The notes beneath the pieces were generated by a model. The model did not search any database. It was not told the DNA's origin and saw only the letters and a list, made by a program, of their open reading frames with translations. Made by a program: the position numbers and the translations under genes. Below are positions 1-9,195 of a DNA stretch of 64,000 bases, piece by piece. Positions within the stretch are counted from its first letter, which is position 1. The number at the start of each line of letters is the position of its first letter. The stretch comes from Arthrobacter sp. AZCC_0090 (GTDB lineage Bacteria > Actinomycetota > Actinomycetes > Actinomycetales > Micrococcaceae), in the NCBI RefSeq assembly GCF_014207375.1, contig NZ_JACHEE010000013.1:105644-169643 (forward strand), in the 5' to 3' direction.

Positions 1-63
1 TTCATGCAGGGTCAACGGCGAGGCGGCTAGGAACGCGGTTCCGCGCTCGGTGAAATCTTCCAC
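1..63 (-). CDS. Possible N-terminus of a divergent protein (partial)
   Basis: The minus strand is open from a GTG at 61-63 to the window edge. It gives 21 residues (reading VEDFTERGTAFLA and onward) with GC-rich third positions, which looks like coding sequence. The ribosome-binding site is weak (AGCGGA), and too little is present to assign a family. It would be transcribed away from the gene starting at 143. The start is a guess and the frame itself is only probable. Confidence 0.3.
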   Translation of the reverse strand, partial: MEDFTERGTAFLAASPLTLHE

Positions 64-142
64 GAATCCGCTGGAGCAATAGCCGGTGCCGGTCAAGCGA
101 CGTAGGCTAACAACAAACGAGCATGTTGATCGGGAGGTAGTT

Positions 143-1090
143 GTGAAGAAATCGGACCGGATTGCCCGCGAACTTGAACACACCGTTGTGAATGGTGTCG
201 AGAATGCCAAGGACTGGGCGACGCCCCGCGTCGAAGCAGCTGTGAGCTGGGCGGTTCCCCGTATCCAGCACGGTATCGACACCGCTTCGCCGAAACTCCA
301 GGAAGGCCTGAAATCGGCTGCGCACAACCTCGCCGACGGCGTTGCCACCGTCACGCCGAAACTCCAGGAAGGCCTGGCGAACCTCGCGCCGAAGATCCAC
401 GACGCCGTCGAGGACGCCTCGCCAAAGATCCAAGAAGCACTCAACAAGGCCACGCCGGCCCTCAGCCACGCCCGGGACAAGGTTGTCGAGGAGTACTTGC
501 CGAAGCTCTCCGAGCAGCTCGGTCAAGCCTCCGAAGTTGTCCACCACGCCCTCGAGAATGCACCCGCCCAGGTGGATGCCGTCGCCCAGAAACTCGTGGA
601 CTCGGGAGTGGTGCACAATCTCCAGGAGCAGGCACAGGCCACCAAGGCCCAGCTGAAAACCGCAGCGGAGGAAGCATCAAAGGCAGTCTCCAACGAACTC
701 GCCAAGAACAAGAAGCCCAAGAAGCGCGGCCTCTTGATTTTCACTGTTCTTGCAGCAGCTGCGGCAGCAGGAGTTGCCGTATGGAAGGCAAGCCGCCCCG
801 TAGAAGACCCGTGGAAGACTCCGGTCCCCGTGACCCCTTCACCGGTTCCGGCTGCCGCCGCAGCAGAGAAGGTTGCCGAAAAGGTTGACGACGTCGCCGC
901 AAAAGTAGCTGACAAAGCCGAGACTGCAACGGAGAAGGCGAAGGAGGCCGTCGAGGACGCTAAGGATGCTGCTGCAAAAGTGGCGACCGACGCCAAGACC
1001 GCGGTGAAGAACATCGCCGCCAGCCTGCATAAGGACGAGGCCGGCAAACACGAGGCAGCCACGGACGAAGCAGGCAAGCACGACGCCTAG
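143..1090 (+). CDS. Membrane-anchored amphipathic-repeat protein, unknown function
   Basis: A 315-residue protein. The GTG at 143 is preferred over the ATG at 86 because GGGAGG lies at 132-137 with proper spacing. Residues about 20-190 are alanine-rich and predicted helical. They contain loosely repeated 11-15-residue units around the pattern SPKLQEGL / TPKLQEGL / APKIHDAV / SPKIQEAL, like amphipathic apolipoprotein or LEA-type repeats. A single membrane segment follows at about 195-215 (GLLIFTVLAAAAAAGVAVW). The C-terminal tail is Ala/Lys/Glu-rich. Inference: an envelope-associated or stress-related coiled protein. No enzymatic motif is visible. Seen as a real gene with good confidence; its function is unknown. 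Confidence 0.75.
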   Translation: MKKSDRIARELEHTVVNGVENAKDWATPRVEAAVSWAVPRIQHGIDTASPKLQEGLKSAAHNLADGVATVTPKLQEGLANLAPKIHDAVEDASPKIQEALNKATPALSHARDKVVEEYLPKLSEQLGQASEVVHHALENAPAQVDAVAQKLVDSGVVHNLQEQAQATKAQLKTAAEEASKAVSNELAKNKKPKKRGLLIFTVLAAAAAAGVAVWKASRPVEDPWKTPVPVTPSPVPAAAAAEKVAEKVDDVAAKVADKAETATEKAKEAVEDAKDAAAKVATDAKTAVKNIAASLHKDEAGKHEAATDEAGKHDA

Positions 1091-1206
1091 GAGAAAGCCA
1101 CACTCGCTCCACGTTGAGGGGATTCCGGTTCGCCGGGGTCCCTTCAATTGTTTGGCCACATGTCACCATAGGCTTCCTCAGCGGACACCAGCCTGATGCT
1201 AGATTT

Positions 1207-2100
1207 ATGGGGATGCTAGCCGATAGATCTTCCGCAGATGCAGCCAGTAACGCACTCGTCGCGCCCGTGAAGCCGAGCGTTTCAATCGTCATTCCGGCCT
1301 TCAACGAGGAAAGCGTCATACGGCAATGCCTTATCGCGGCCGTTTATCAGTCAGTGCCTGCGGACGAGATCATCGTCGTGGACAACATGTCCAAGGACCG
1401 CACTGCCCAGATCGTCCAGCAGATGCAGCAGGAATACCCGGAGAGCCCCATCATCCTGCTGAGCCAGGACAAGACACAAGGACTCATTCCCACCCGCAAC
1501 TTCGGCCTCAATAGCGCCACTTCGGAGATTCTGGGCCGGATCGATGCCGACTCCGTCCTGGAACCGGACTGGGTTGAGCAGGTCCAGAAGGCCTTCGCGG
1601 ATCCCTCTGCACAGGCCGCCACAGGTCCCGTGGTCTACTACGACATGCCCATGCGTCGATTCGGGCTCAAGGCCGACGACAAAATGCGCCAGCTCATGCT
1701 TCGGCTTGCGAAGCACCAGTTCCATTTCCTTTTTGGCTCCAACATGGCGCTCCGGCGTTCCGCGTGGGAAACCATCCGTGACGAGACTTGCCTGGACGAG
1801 AAGGACGAGATGCATGAGGATATCGATCTTTCCTTGCACCTTGCCGACCACGATCTCAGGGTTCAGTACTGGCCGCAGATGGTCTCCGGAATGTCCGCCC
1901 GCAGGCTCGAGGATTCACCTCGCGACTACCGCTATTACGTGACCCGCTTCGACCGCACCTACAAGGCCCACAACGTCAAGAAAATGGCGCTGAAGGCCCC
2001 TATGGTGGTGTTCTTCTCGGTCTATTTTCCAGCGAAGCTGCTCCGGGCAATCCACACGGCCAACTCAAGCACCCAGGGCGTCCGCCGCGGCGGCCTGTAG
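1207..2100 (+). CDS. Family 2 glycosyltransferase
   Basis: A 297-residue GT-A fold glycosyltransferase. The nucleotide-sugar binding start SVSIVIPAFNEE is at residues 23-34 and IIVVDN follows at about 55. A metal-binding DAD triplet (GRIDADSV) is at 113-115, and an acidic catalytic region contains DEKDEMHEDIDLS. The C-terminus has one hydrophobic stretch (MVVFFSVYFPAKLL), suggesting peripheral membrane association. Family members transfer sugars to lipid or polysaccharide acceptors; the acceptor cannot be read here. ATG 1207 is chosen because the frame upstream of it has no family similarity; ATG 1213 is also possible. It appears monocistronic. Confidence 0.8.
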   Translation: MGMLADRSSADAASNALVAPVKPSVSIVIPAFNEESVIRQCLIAAVYQSVPADEIIVVDNMSKDRTAQIVQQMQQEYPESPIILLSQDKTQGLIPTRNFGLNSATSEILGRIDADSVLEPDWVEQVQKAFADPSAQAATGPVVYYDMPMRRFGLKADDKMRQLMLRLAKHQFHFLFGSNMALRRSAWETIRDETCLDEKDEMHEDIDLSLHLADHDLRVQYWPQMVSGMSARRLEDSPRDYRYYVTRFDRTYKAHNVKKMALKAPMVVFFSVYFPAKLLRAIHTANSSTQGVRRGGL

Positions 2101-2140
2101 CCACACGCTCGGCAACCTCCCGCGCCAGCCATACCGGGGC

Positions 2141-3049
2141 TCAGTCAGTGCCGAGCTCGGCGATCTTGCCCTCGGGGCCGGCCTTGCCGCGCCGCTGACC
2201 AGCTACGACGACGGCGAGTCCGGCCAGGATCAAGGCTAACCCCGCATAAGTCCCGGCAGGCAGGGTCTCATGCAGGAAGATCGCGGCAAGAAGGGCTGCG
2301 CCGGGAATCTCCAGCAGGATGATCATGGAGACAAGCAGCGGGCTGATCGTGGCGAGAAGGTGGTTGAAGGCGGTGTGGCCCACCAGTTGTGCGCACACGG
2401 TGATGGCCACAATCCCCACCCAGCCTCCGGCGTCGAACCCTACAAGCGGCTCGCCGCTGGCGAGAGCCAGAACGGCAACAATGGCCGCACAGATCCCATA
2501 GCAAAGCGTCGTGTAGGTCCCGGTCCCCATGCTCTGGCGTGCCTTGCCTCCGGCCAATGTATACAGTCCGGCCAAAGCGCCTCCAGCGAGGGCCAGGACG
2601 TCACCAAGGAAAGCTTTGGGCGAAGATCCCATATCGAAGCCCGTAATGGCCGCGACGCCGCCCAGAGCGATGCCCAAGCCGACCAGGACCGGCCAACGGT
2701 GCCGAGTGCCGCGAAGGAGCTGGAAAACCGCGATCCACGCCGACTGCAAGCACACCAGGGCGGTCGCGGCGGCAACGGACGTCAACTGAAGCGCCGTGAT
2801 GAAGCACGCGAAGTGGAAGGCCAACGCGACGGCGGCGACGGCGGACCACGTGAACTCGTAACGTGTGACATTCCGGAACTGGCGGGGTTCGCGGATCAGG
2901 ACCGGCGAAGCCATGACGACGGCGGCGATTGCGTTCCGCCAGAAGGCGATAGCCAGTGCCGTGACAGACGTGGCGCCAAGCGTTCCCGCGATGAGGGGTC
3001 CGGAAGATGCGACACCGAGCACGCCCAAAGCGGCAACAATGAAATTCAC
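2141..3049 (-). CDS. EamA-family (drug/metabolite) transporter
   Basis: A 302-residue integral membrane protein with about ten hydrophobic helices in two homologous halves, the usual length and layout of the EamA/DMT superfamily. Glycine- and alanine-rich helices such as VGLGIALGGVAAITGF and YAGLALILAGLAVVVAG are typical. It likely exports a small metabolite, but the substrate is not readable. The start is GTG 3049 with AAGGTTGA upstream. It lies downstream of tRNA-Ala on the same strand, separated by a strong hairpin, so it probably has its own promoter. Confidence 0.8.
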   Translation of the reverse strand: MNFIVAALGVLGVASSGPLIAGTLGATSVTALAIAFWRNAIAAVVMASPVLIREPRQFRNVTRYEFTWSAVAAVALAFHFACFITALQLTSVAAATALVCLQSAWIAVFQLLRGTRHRWPVLVGLGIALGGVAAITGFDMGSSPKAFLGDVLALAGGALAGLYTLAGGKARQSMGTGTYTTLCYGICAAIVAVLALASGEPLVGFDAGGWVGIVAITVCAQLVGHTAFNHLLATISPLLVSMIILLEIPGAALLAAIFLHETLPAGTYAGLALILAGLAVVVAGQRRGKAGPEGKIAELGTD

Positions 3050-3077
3050 ATTTCAACCTTAGTGAAGTGGTTAAAGC

Positions 3078-3111
3078 AAAGAGTCCCGGTCATTTCTGAC
3101 CGGGACTCTTT
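3078..3111 (-). terminator. Hairpin terminator after tRNA-Ala
   Basis: A perfect 15-bp inverted repeat (AAAGAGTCCCGGTCA and its complement) with a 4-nt loop, just downstream of the tRNA-Ala 3' end. It probably terminates the tRNA transcript before the EamA gene. Confidence 0.8.
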
Positions 3112-3115
3112 CTTA

Positions 3116-3191
3116 TGGTGGAGGCACGGGGACTCGAACCCCGAACCCCCTGCTTGCAAAGCAGGTGCGCTACCAATTGCGCCATGCCCCC
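3116..3191 (-). tRNA. tRNA-Ala (anticodon TGC), CCA encoded
   Basis: On the minus strand the acceptor arm GGGGGCA at the 5' end pairs with TGCCTCC, followed by discriminator A and an encoded CCA (3116-3118). The anticodon stem-loop reads CTGCTTTGCAAGCAG with TGC as anticodon. The T-arm contains GTTCGAGTC. The mature body is 73 nt (3119-3191). It sits beside tRNA-Ile near gyrA, a common actinobacterial arrangement. Confidence 0.97.
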
Positions 3192-3263
3192 ATAAGAAGC
3201 AACCCATCCATACTACCGCAGATCATTCCATGGTTTTCACCATGTCCAGACCGGGCGTCCTGG

Positions 3264-3380
3264 CTAGTCAACCGTGTCGGTTGCCTTGCTCCAGACTGTT
3301 TTCCGGGCTTCGGATTCCTGCACTTTTTTATAGAGCAGGACGCCTGCGATCGCAGCTGCAACTATGAGCAACTTCTTCAC
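3264..3380 (-). CDS. DLW-39 family micro-protein
   Basis: A 38-residue protein between the two tRNA genes. It begins MKKLLIVAAAIAGVLLYKK, which is a short positively charged N-terminus and one hydrophobic helix, and ends with a charged tail (SEARKTVWSKATDTVD). Length, sequence pattern and position beside tRNA-Ile and gyrA match the small actinobacterial DLW-39 family, whose function is unknown. The start is GTG 3380. An in-frame GTG two codons upstream (3386) is possible. Probably a single-pass membrane peptide. Confidence 0.85.
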   Translation of the reverse strand: MKKLLIVAAAIAGVLLYKKVQESEARKTVWSKATDTVD

Positions 3381-3437
3381 ACGCACCCCGTTCCGGTTCA
3401 GCTTCCCGAACCTTGAGCAAAACCTGTGCAGGTTCCG

Positions 3438-3511
3438 TGGGCGTACCAGGACTTGAACCTGGGACCTCTTCGTTATCAGCGAAGCGCTCTAACCGCCTGA
3501 GCTATACGCCC
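3438..3511 (-). tRNA. tRNA-Ile (anticodon GAT)
   Basis: The acceptor stem GGGCGTA pairs with TACGCCC plus discriminator A at 3438. The D-arm has TAGCTCAGGCGGTTAGAGC, the anticodon loop CTGATAA contains GAT, and the T-arm GGTTCAAGTCC is present. The CCA end is not encoded. The body is 74 nt. It lies upstream of DLW-39 and tRNA-Ala on the same strand. Confidence 0.97.
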
Positions 3512-3624
3512 CGATACCTCTTCGGGCCGAGACATGACTTTACAGCACATCCCGGCCCGATCTCAAATCGAGGTATTTTCACCACTGTTTTCCAGCAGTT
3601 TCCCCCTCTTTGCGAGGATTTGGG

Positions 3625-4320
3625 CTAGTCGTCGGTGAGGGTCACTCCAATGCCACCGACGAGTGTTGCCGAAATGTTATACAGCACCGCGCTCAGCATG
3701 GAGAGGGCGGTCAGCAAGACCACATTCACGACGGCAATGATGGTGGCGAAGGAGGCAACCTGTCCGAGCGATGCGACCTTCTTGAGTTCAAAGCCGCCGC
3801 TTTCGGAACCTGCCAGCGTGCCCAGGAGGCTGTCCACCTGGTTGAAAATACCGGTGAGGTCCAGAACGGTCCAGAGAACGATCGCGGCAATCACCGTCAC
3901 GATGCCCAGGGCAACGGACAGCAGGAATGCCATCTTGAGCACTGACCACGGATCAACTTTGCTGACCAGAAGGCGGGCGCGGCGGACCTTTGCCTTCGGT
4001 GCCGGCTTCACAAGACCCGGAGTCCCGGCGGCCGGACGCTGCTGAGCTTGTGCGGGCCGCTGGCCGGGTGCAGGCCGCTGGCCGGGAACGGCCGGGCGCT
4101 GCCCTGCGGGGCGCTGCTGACCCTGTGCAGGCCGCTGGCCGGGAACGGCCGGGCGCTGACCTGGGACCCTTTCGGCGCCAGCTCCCGCCGCATTCGATGC
4201 GGCTGCCGCGGGGCCCTGCTGGGGACGGGCCGGTGCGTCTACCCGCGGAGTAGCCGACGGCTGCCGGAATCCTCCGGGGACACCCGTACTCGGCTTGGGA
4301 TATGAGTCCGAATTGCTCAC
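3625..4320 (-). CDS. DUF3566 membrane protein downstream of gyrA
   Basis: A 231-residue protein. The first 120 or so residues are disordered and Pro/Gln/Arg-rich, with repeats of GQRPA. The DUF3566-type domain follows with two membrane segments (LKMAFLLSVALGIVTVIAA and VVNVVLLTALSMLSAVLYN). The same family follows gyrA in mycobacteria (Rv0007) and other actinobacteria, where it is linked to the cell envelope; its biochemical role is not established. The GTG start overlaps the gyrA stop (GTGA), implying translational coupling. The proline-rich repeat is encoded by a repetitive DNA block at about 4040-4170. Confidence 0.88.
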   Translation of the reverse strand: MSNSDSYPKPSTGVPGGFRQPSATPRVDAPARPQQGPAAAASNAAGAGAERVPGQRPAVPGQRPAQGQQRPAGQRPAVPGQRPAPGQRPAQAQQRPAAGTPGLVKPAPKAKVRRARLLVSKVDPWSVLKMAFLLSVALGIVTVIAAIVLWTVLDLTGIFNQVDSLLGTLAGSESGGFELKKVASLGQVASFATIIAVVNVVLLTALSMLSAVLYNISATLVGGIGVTLTDD

Positions 4321-7058
4321 TCGTTACCTCCGGTGTTGTCTTCGTTCAGCTCGACGCCGGACCCATTACCGGATCCCGCGGCCGATCCCGATTCGGCCGT
4401 TGCGGTCGCCTCATCGGCGCCGCCGTTTGCAGCCAACGTTACGTCATTGGCCGCCTCGGACGGTCCTCCAAGAGGATTTTCGACACTATTGACGGCTGAG
4501 TCGCTGTCAGCGCCATCGCCTTGTTCGTCGTCGGTTTCCTCGCCATCAAGGCCGCGTTCGCTGTTGCGTGCCACTTCGATGATGCGGTCATTCTTGTCCG
4601 GCTTCGCGAAAATGACGCCCATGGTGTCGCGACCCTTGGCAGGAACACCGGCCACGGCGGAGCGGACAATCTTGCCGCCCTCCATGACTACCAGGACTTC
4701 GTCTTCTTCGTTGACGATCAGCGCGCCGACAAGATCGCCACGCTCTTCCTGAAGCTTGGCCACCTTGATGCCCAGGCCGCCACGGCCCTGGAGCCGGTAT
4801 TCCTCGACGGCGGTGCGCTTGGCGTACCCGCCTTCGGTCACCACGAAAACGAAAGAGCCATCCTGGACGACGTCGGCCGCGAGGAGTTCGTCGTCTTCGC
4901 GGAACTTCATGCCGGTCACACCCGAGGTGGCCCGCCCCATGGGGCGCAGTGCCTCGTCGGTGGCCGTGAAGCGGATCGACTGGCCCTTGCGGGAAACCAA
5001 GAGTAGATCGTCTGTCTCGGACACAAGCTGCGCCGAGACGAGCTCGTCCTCATCCCGAAGGTTGATGGCAATCACGCCCGCGGTGCGGTTGGTGTCGTAA
5101 TCTTCAAGGCGCGTCTTTTTCACAAGGCCGTTCTTGGTGGCGAGCACCAGGTACGGGGCTTGCTCATAGTCGCGCAAGTCAAGGACCTGGGCGATGTGCT
5201 CGTCCGGCTGGAAGGCCAACAGGTTTGCCACATGCTGTCCCTTGGCGTCACGGCCGGCCTCAGCGAGTTCGTACGCTTTGGCCCGGTACACACGGCCCAG
5301 GTTGGTGAAGAACAGCAACCAGTGGTGCGTGGTGGTGACGAAGAAGTGTTCCACGACATCGTCGCCGCGAAGCTGGGCACCTTTAACGCCCTTGCCGCCG
5401 CGCTGCTGCGAACGATAGTTGTCGCTTCGGGTGCGCTTGACGTATCCGCCGCGGGTGATGGTGACCACCACTTCTTCCTCGGGGATGAGGTCTTCCATGG
5501 ACATGTCACCGTCGAAGCCCATGAGGATGTGGGTCCGGCGGTCATCACCATGCTTGGCCACGATCTCAGCCAGTTCCTGACTGATGATGTCGCGCTGGCG
5601 CTGTTCGGAGGCCAGGATCGCGTTGAACTCCGTGATCATGGCCTCAAGCTCGGAATGCCTGTCCTGGATCTTCTGCCGTTCCAATGCGGCGAGCCGGCGG
5701 AGCTGCATGTCGAGGATGGCGCGGGCTTGGAGCTCGTCGATATCCAGCAGCCCCATCAAGCCATCGCGGGCGGCCTCAGTGGTGTTGGACGCTCGGATGA
5801 GCGCGATAACCTCATCCAGCATGTCCAGGGCCTTGAGAAGCGCGCGCAGGATGTGCGCCTCTTCCTCGGCCTTGCGCAGGCGGTAGCGGGTCCGCCGGAC
5901 AATGACACTGATCTGGTGGGTCACCCAGTGCCGGATAAAGGCGTCCAGGCTCAGTGTGCGGGGTACCCCGTCGACGATCGCCAGCATGTTGGCACCGAAA
6001 TTGTCCTGCAGCTGGGTGTGCTTGTAGAGGTTGTTGAGCACAACCTTGGCCACGGCGTCGCGTTTGAGGACAATCACCAGTCGCTGACCGGTGCGGCCGG
6101 ACGTCTCGTCGCGGAGGTCCGCGATGCCTTGGATCTTGCCGTCCTTGACGAGTTCGGCGATCTTGATGGCCAGGTTGTCCGGGTTGGCCTGATACGGAAG
6201 TTCGGTGACCACCAGGCACGTGCGGCCCTGAAGTTCCTCCACGTTCACCACAGCGCGCATGGTGATGGAGCCGCGGCCCGTGCGGTACGCGTCCTCGATG
6301 CCCTTGTGGCCCAGGATGGTGGCACCGGTCGGGAAATCCGGACCCTTGATGCGCACGAGCAATGCCTCAAGAAGCTCTTCACGGCTGGCCGTCGGGTTGG
6401 CCAGATACCACTGCACACCCTCTGCGACTTCGCGGAGGTTGTGGGGCGGAATGTTGGTGGCCATACCGACGGCGATGCCGGAGGAACCGTTGACAAGCAG
6501 GTTGGGGAAACGCGCCGGCAGGATGGTGGGTTCCTGGTTCTTGCCGTCGTAGTTGTCCTGGAAGTCGACAGTTTCCTCGTCGATGTCACGGACCATTTCC
6601 ATAGCCAGCTGGGCCATCTTGGTTTCCGTGTATCGCGGAGCTGCGGCACCGTCGTTGCCGGGGGAACCGAAGTTGCCCTGGCCGAGCGCCAGCGGATAGC
6701 GCATGGTCCAGTCCTGGATGAGGCGGACCAAGGCATCGTAGATCGCGGTGTCACCGTGCGGGTGGTACTGGCCCATGACCTCGCCCACCACGCGGGCGCA
6801 CTTGTTGAAGGAGCGGTCCGGGCGGTAGCCGCCGTCGAACATCGCGTAGAGCACCCGACGGTGAACCGGCTTCAAGCCGTCGCGGACGTCCGGAAGCGCA
6901 CGGCCAACAATAACGGCCATCGCATAGTCCAGGTAGGAACGCTGCATCTCCGTCTGGAGGTCCACCTGGTCTACGCGGTCGGTCAGCACATCGCCCTCTA
7001 GTACGGGTTCCGGAATGCCGGCCGACTCAGCGGGGACCTCGGGTGTTTCTTCACTCAT
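4317..7058 (-). CDS. gyrA: DNA gyrase subunit A
   Basis: A 913-residue subunit of the type IIA topoisomerase that introduces negative supercoils. The catalytic tyrosine is Tyr143 in PRYTETKM. The quinolone-resistance region reads HPHGDTAIYDAL (residues 99-110), with Thr at the position equivalent to E. coli Ser83 and Asp at the Asp87 equivalent. The GyrA box QRGGKG is present and is followed by the beta-pinwheel repeats. The last 80 or so residues form an acidic low-complexity tail (EETDDEQGDGADSDS). The start is ATG 7058, and 61 bp separate it from gyrB in the same operon. Confidence 0.98.
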   Translation of the reverse strand: MSEETPEVPAESAGIPEPVLEGDVLTDRVDQVDLQTEMQRSYLDYAMAVIVGRALPDVRDGLKPVHRRVLYAMFDGGYRPDRSFNKCARVVGEVMGQYHPHGDTAIYDALVRLIQDWTMRYPLALGQGNFGSPGNDGAAAPRYTETKMAQLAMEMVRDIDEETVDFQDNYDGKNQEPTILPARFPNLLVNGSSGIAVGMATNIPPHNLREVAEGVQWYLANPTASREELLEALLVRIKGPDFPTGATILGHKGIEDAYRTGRGSITMRAVVNVEELQGRTCLVVTELPYQANPDNLAIKIAELVKDGKIQGIADLRDETSGRTGQRLVIVLKRDAVAKVVLNNLYKHTQLQDNFGANMLAIVDGVPRTLSLDAFIRHWVTHQISVIVRRTRYRLRKAEEEAHILRALLKALDMLDEVIALIRASNTTEAARDGLMGLLDIDELQARAILDMQLRRLAALERQKIQDRHSELEAMITEFNAILASEQRQRDIISQELAEIVAKHGDDRRTHILMGFDGDMSMEDLIPEEEVVVTITRGGYVKRTRSDNYRSQQRGGKGVKGAQLRGDDVVEHFFVTTTHHWLLFFTNLGRVYRAKAYELAEAGRDAKGQHVANLLAFQPDEHIAQVLDLRDYEQAPYLVLATKNGLVKKTRLEDYDTNRTAGVIAINLRDEDELVSAQLVSETDDLLLVSRKGQSIRFTATDEALRPMGRATSGVTGMKFREDDELLAADVVQDGSFVFVVTEGGYAKRTAVEEYRLQGRGGLGIKVAKLQEERGDLVGALIVNEEDEVLVVMEGGKIVRSAVAGVPAKGRDTMGVIFAKPDKNDRIIEVARNSERGLDGEETDDEQGDGADSDSAVNSVENPLGGPSEAANDVTLAANGGADEATATAESGSAAGSGNGSGVELNEDNTGGNE

Positions 7059-7119
7059 AGTTTATGATTTCCGTTTCAGGTATATGTCAGTTCTGGAATA
7101 TTCCTAGGCTTTGAAGTCT

Positions 7120-9195
7120 CTAGATATCCAGGAACCTGACGTCCTTGGCGTTCTGCTGAATGAAGTTCCGGCGCGATTCCACGTCCTCACCCATCAGTAC
7201 GGAGAAGGTCTGGTCCGCCGCCAGGGCATCGTCCATGGTGACTTGCAGGAGGGTGCGGTGGTCCGGGTCCATGGTGGTATCCCAGAGTTCGGTGTAGTCC
7301 ATTTCACCGAGGCCCTTGTAGCGCTGGATGCCGTTGTCCTTCGGGATTCGGCGGCCAGCGGCCTGGCCGGAGACCAGCTTGGCGTCACGTTCACGGTCGC
7401 TGTAGACATAGTCGTGAGGGGCGTTCGACCACTTGATGCGGTACAGCGGCGGCTGGGCCAGGTAGACGTAGCCGTTCTCAATCAGAGGCCGCATGTAGCG
7501 GAACAGCAGTGTCATGAGCAGCGTGGTGATGTGCTGGCCGTCCACGTCGGCATCGGCCATGAGGACGATCTTGTGGTACCGCAGCTTGGAGATGTCGAAG
7601 TCCTCGCCGATGCCCGTGCCGAAGGCCGTGATCATGGACTGGACTTCATTGTTGCCGAGGGCCTTGTCCAGGCGTGCGCGTTCCACGTTAAGGATCTTGC
7701 CGCGCAGCGGCAGGATGGCCTGGGTTTCGGGGTTTCGGCCACGCTTGGCCGAACCGCCGGCGGAGTCACCCTCCACGAGGTAAACCTCGCAGCGCGCGGG
7801 GTCCTTTGAGGAGCAATCGGACAGTTTGCCCGGCATGCCGAAGGACTCCAGGGGGCTCTTGCGACGTGCGTTGTCGCGGGCCTTGCGGGCAGCCATGCGG
7901 GCTTGGGCAGCCTGGACAGCCTTGCGGATGACGTCGCGGGCCGGTCCGGGATTGCGTTCCAACCAGTCGCCAAGCTGGTCGGTGACCACGCGCTGAACGA
8001 AGCCCTTGACCTCGGAGTTGCCCAGTTTGGTCTTGGTCTGGCCTTCGAACTGGGGTTCGGACAACTTCACTGAGATGACGGCTGTGAGTCCCTCACGAAT
8101 GTCGTCACCGGTGAGGTTGTCTTCCTTCTCCTTGATGATGGTTTTCTCGCGCGCGTAACGATTGATGAGGGACGTCATCGCGGCGCGGAACCCTTCTTCG
8201 TGGGTGCCGCCCTCGTGCGTGTTGATGGTGTTGGCGTAGGTGTGAACGCTCTCGGAATAGGCTGTGGTCCACTGCATCGCGACCTCGACGGCGATGTGCC
8301 GCTCGATGTCTTCGGTCTCGAAGGCGATGACGTCCTCGTGGACGATGTCTACCTTCTTGCTTGAGTTGAGGTGCTTGACGTAGTCGAGCAGGCCATCGTT
8401 GTACTGGTAGACGACCGTGCGGTGTTCTGCCGCCACTTCGCCGTCAGTAGCAACCGCGTCAAGATCCAGGTCATCGTCGCGTACCCCTGCCACAGGACGC
8501 TCGTCCGTGAGGGTGATGCGCAGGCCCTTGTTGAGGAAGGCCATCTGCTGGAAGCGTGCACGGAGCGTCTCGAAATCGAAATCGGTGCTCTCGAAAATGG
8601 TGCCGTCCGGGTAGAACGTCTGCGACGTTCCGGTCTGGTCCGTTGCTTCGCCCTGGACGAGTCCACCCTGTGGCTTGCCGCCGTCGGCGAAAGTCATCCT
8701 CCAGACGTGGCCTTGGCGACGAACCTCGGTGTTTACCCTGCGCGAAAGTGCGTTGACAACGGAAATACCCACGCCATGGAGGCCACCGGACACGGCATAG
8801 CCACCGCCGCCGAATTTGCCGCCCGCGTGCAGGATGGTCATGACAACTTCAACAGTCGGCTTCTTCTCAGTGGGGTGCATGTCCACCGGGATGCCGCGGC
8901 CGTCGTCCACCACCTTCACGCCACCGTCGGCCTGAAGGGTCACCTCAATGTGGCTGCAGTAACCGGCAAGAGCCTCGTCCACCGAGTTGTCCACCACTTC
9001 GTACACCAGGTGATGGAGACCGCGTGGACCCGTGGATCCGATGTACATGCCGGGGCGTTTGCGCACCGCCTCGAGACCCTCAAGTACGGTGATATCGCTC
9101 GCACCGTATCCTTTGGCCTCCGCGGGCGTATCAGGCGTGTGGGCATTCCCTTCCGCGGGCTCTACTGCCAAGGTCTCTGCATTGTCGTTAGCCAC
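7120..9195 (-). CDS. gyrB: DNA gyrase subunit B
   Basis: A 691-residue ATPase subunit of gyrase. The GHKL region contains EVVDNSVDEALAG (catalytic Glu, Mg-binding Asn), then DDGRGIPV and GGLHGVGISVVNALS (lid). The TOPRIM domain shows EGDSAGGSAKRGRN and the metal-binding DADVDGQHI. The C-terminus matches IQQNAKDVRFLDI. GTG 9195 is chosen because it gives the usual length and has GAGGAG 12 nt upstream; the open frame continues 37 codons further with no family similarity. It precedes gyrA on the same strand. Confidence 0.97.
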   Translation of the reverse strand: MANDNAETLAVEPAEGNAHTPDTPAEAKGYGASDITVLEGLEAVRKRPGMYIGSTGPRGLHHLVYEVVDNSVDEALAGYCSHIEVTLQADGGVKVVDDGRGIPVDMHPTEKKPTVEVVMTILHAGGKFGGGGYAVSGGLHGVGISVVNALSRRVNTEVRRQGHVWRMTFADGGKPQGGLVQGEATDQTGTSQTFYPDGTIFESTDFDFETLRARFQQMAFLNKGLRITLTDERPVAGVRDDDLDLDAVATDGEVAAEHRTVVYQYNDGLLDYVKHLNSSKKVDIVHEDVIAFETEDIERHIAVEVAMQWTTAYSESVHTYANTINTHEGGTHEEGFRAAMTSLINRYAREKTIIKEKEDNLTGDDIREGLTAVISVKLSEPQFEGQTKTKLGNSEVKGFVQRVVTDQLGDWLERNPGPARDVIRKAVQAAQARMAARKARDNARRKSPLESFGMPGKLSDCSSKDPARCEVYLVEGDSAGGSAKRGRNPETQAILPLRGKILNVERARLDKALGNNEVQSMITAFGTGIGEDFDISKLRYHKIVLMADADVDGQHITTLLMTLLFRYMRPLIENGYVYLAQPPLYRIKWSNAPHDYVYSDRERDAKLVSGQAAGRRIPKDNGIQRYKGLGEMDYTELWDTTMDPDHRTLLQVTMDDALAADQTFSVLMGEDVESRRNFIQQNAKDVRFLDI

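Noticed and set aside
5160..7001. 613-codon plus-strand open frame
   Set aside because: Antisense to gyrA. High GC third positions in the real gene create long open frames on the other strand. No family motif and no ribosome-binding site.
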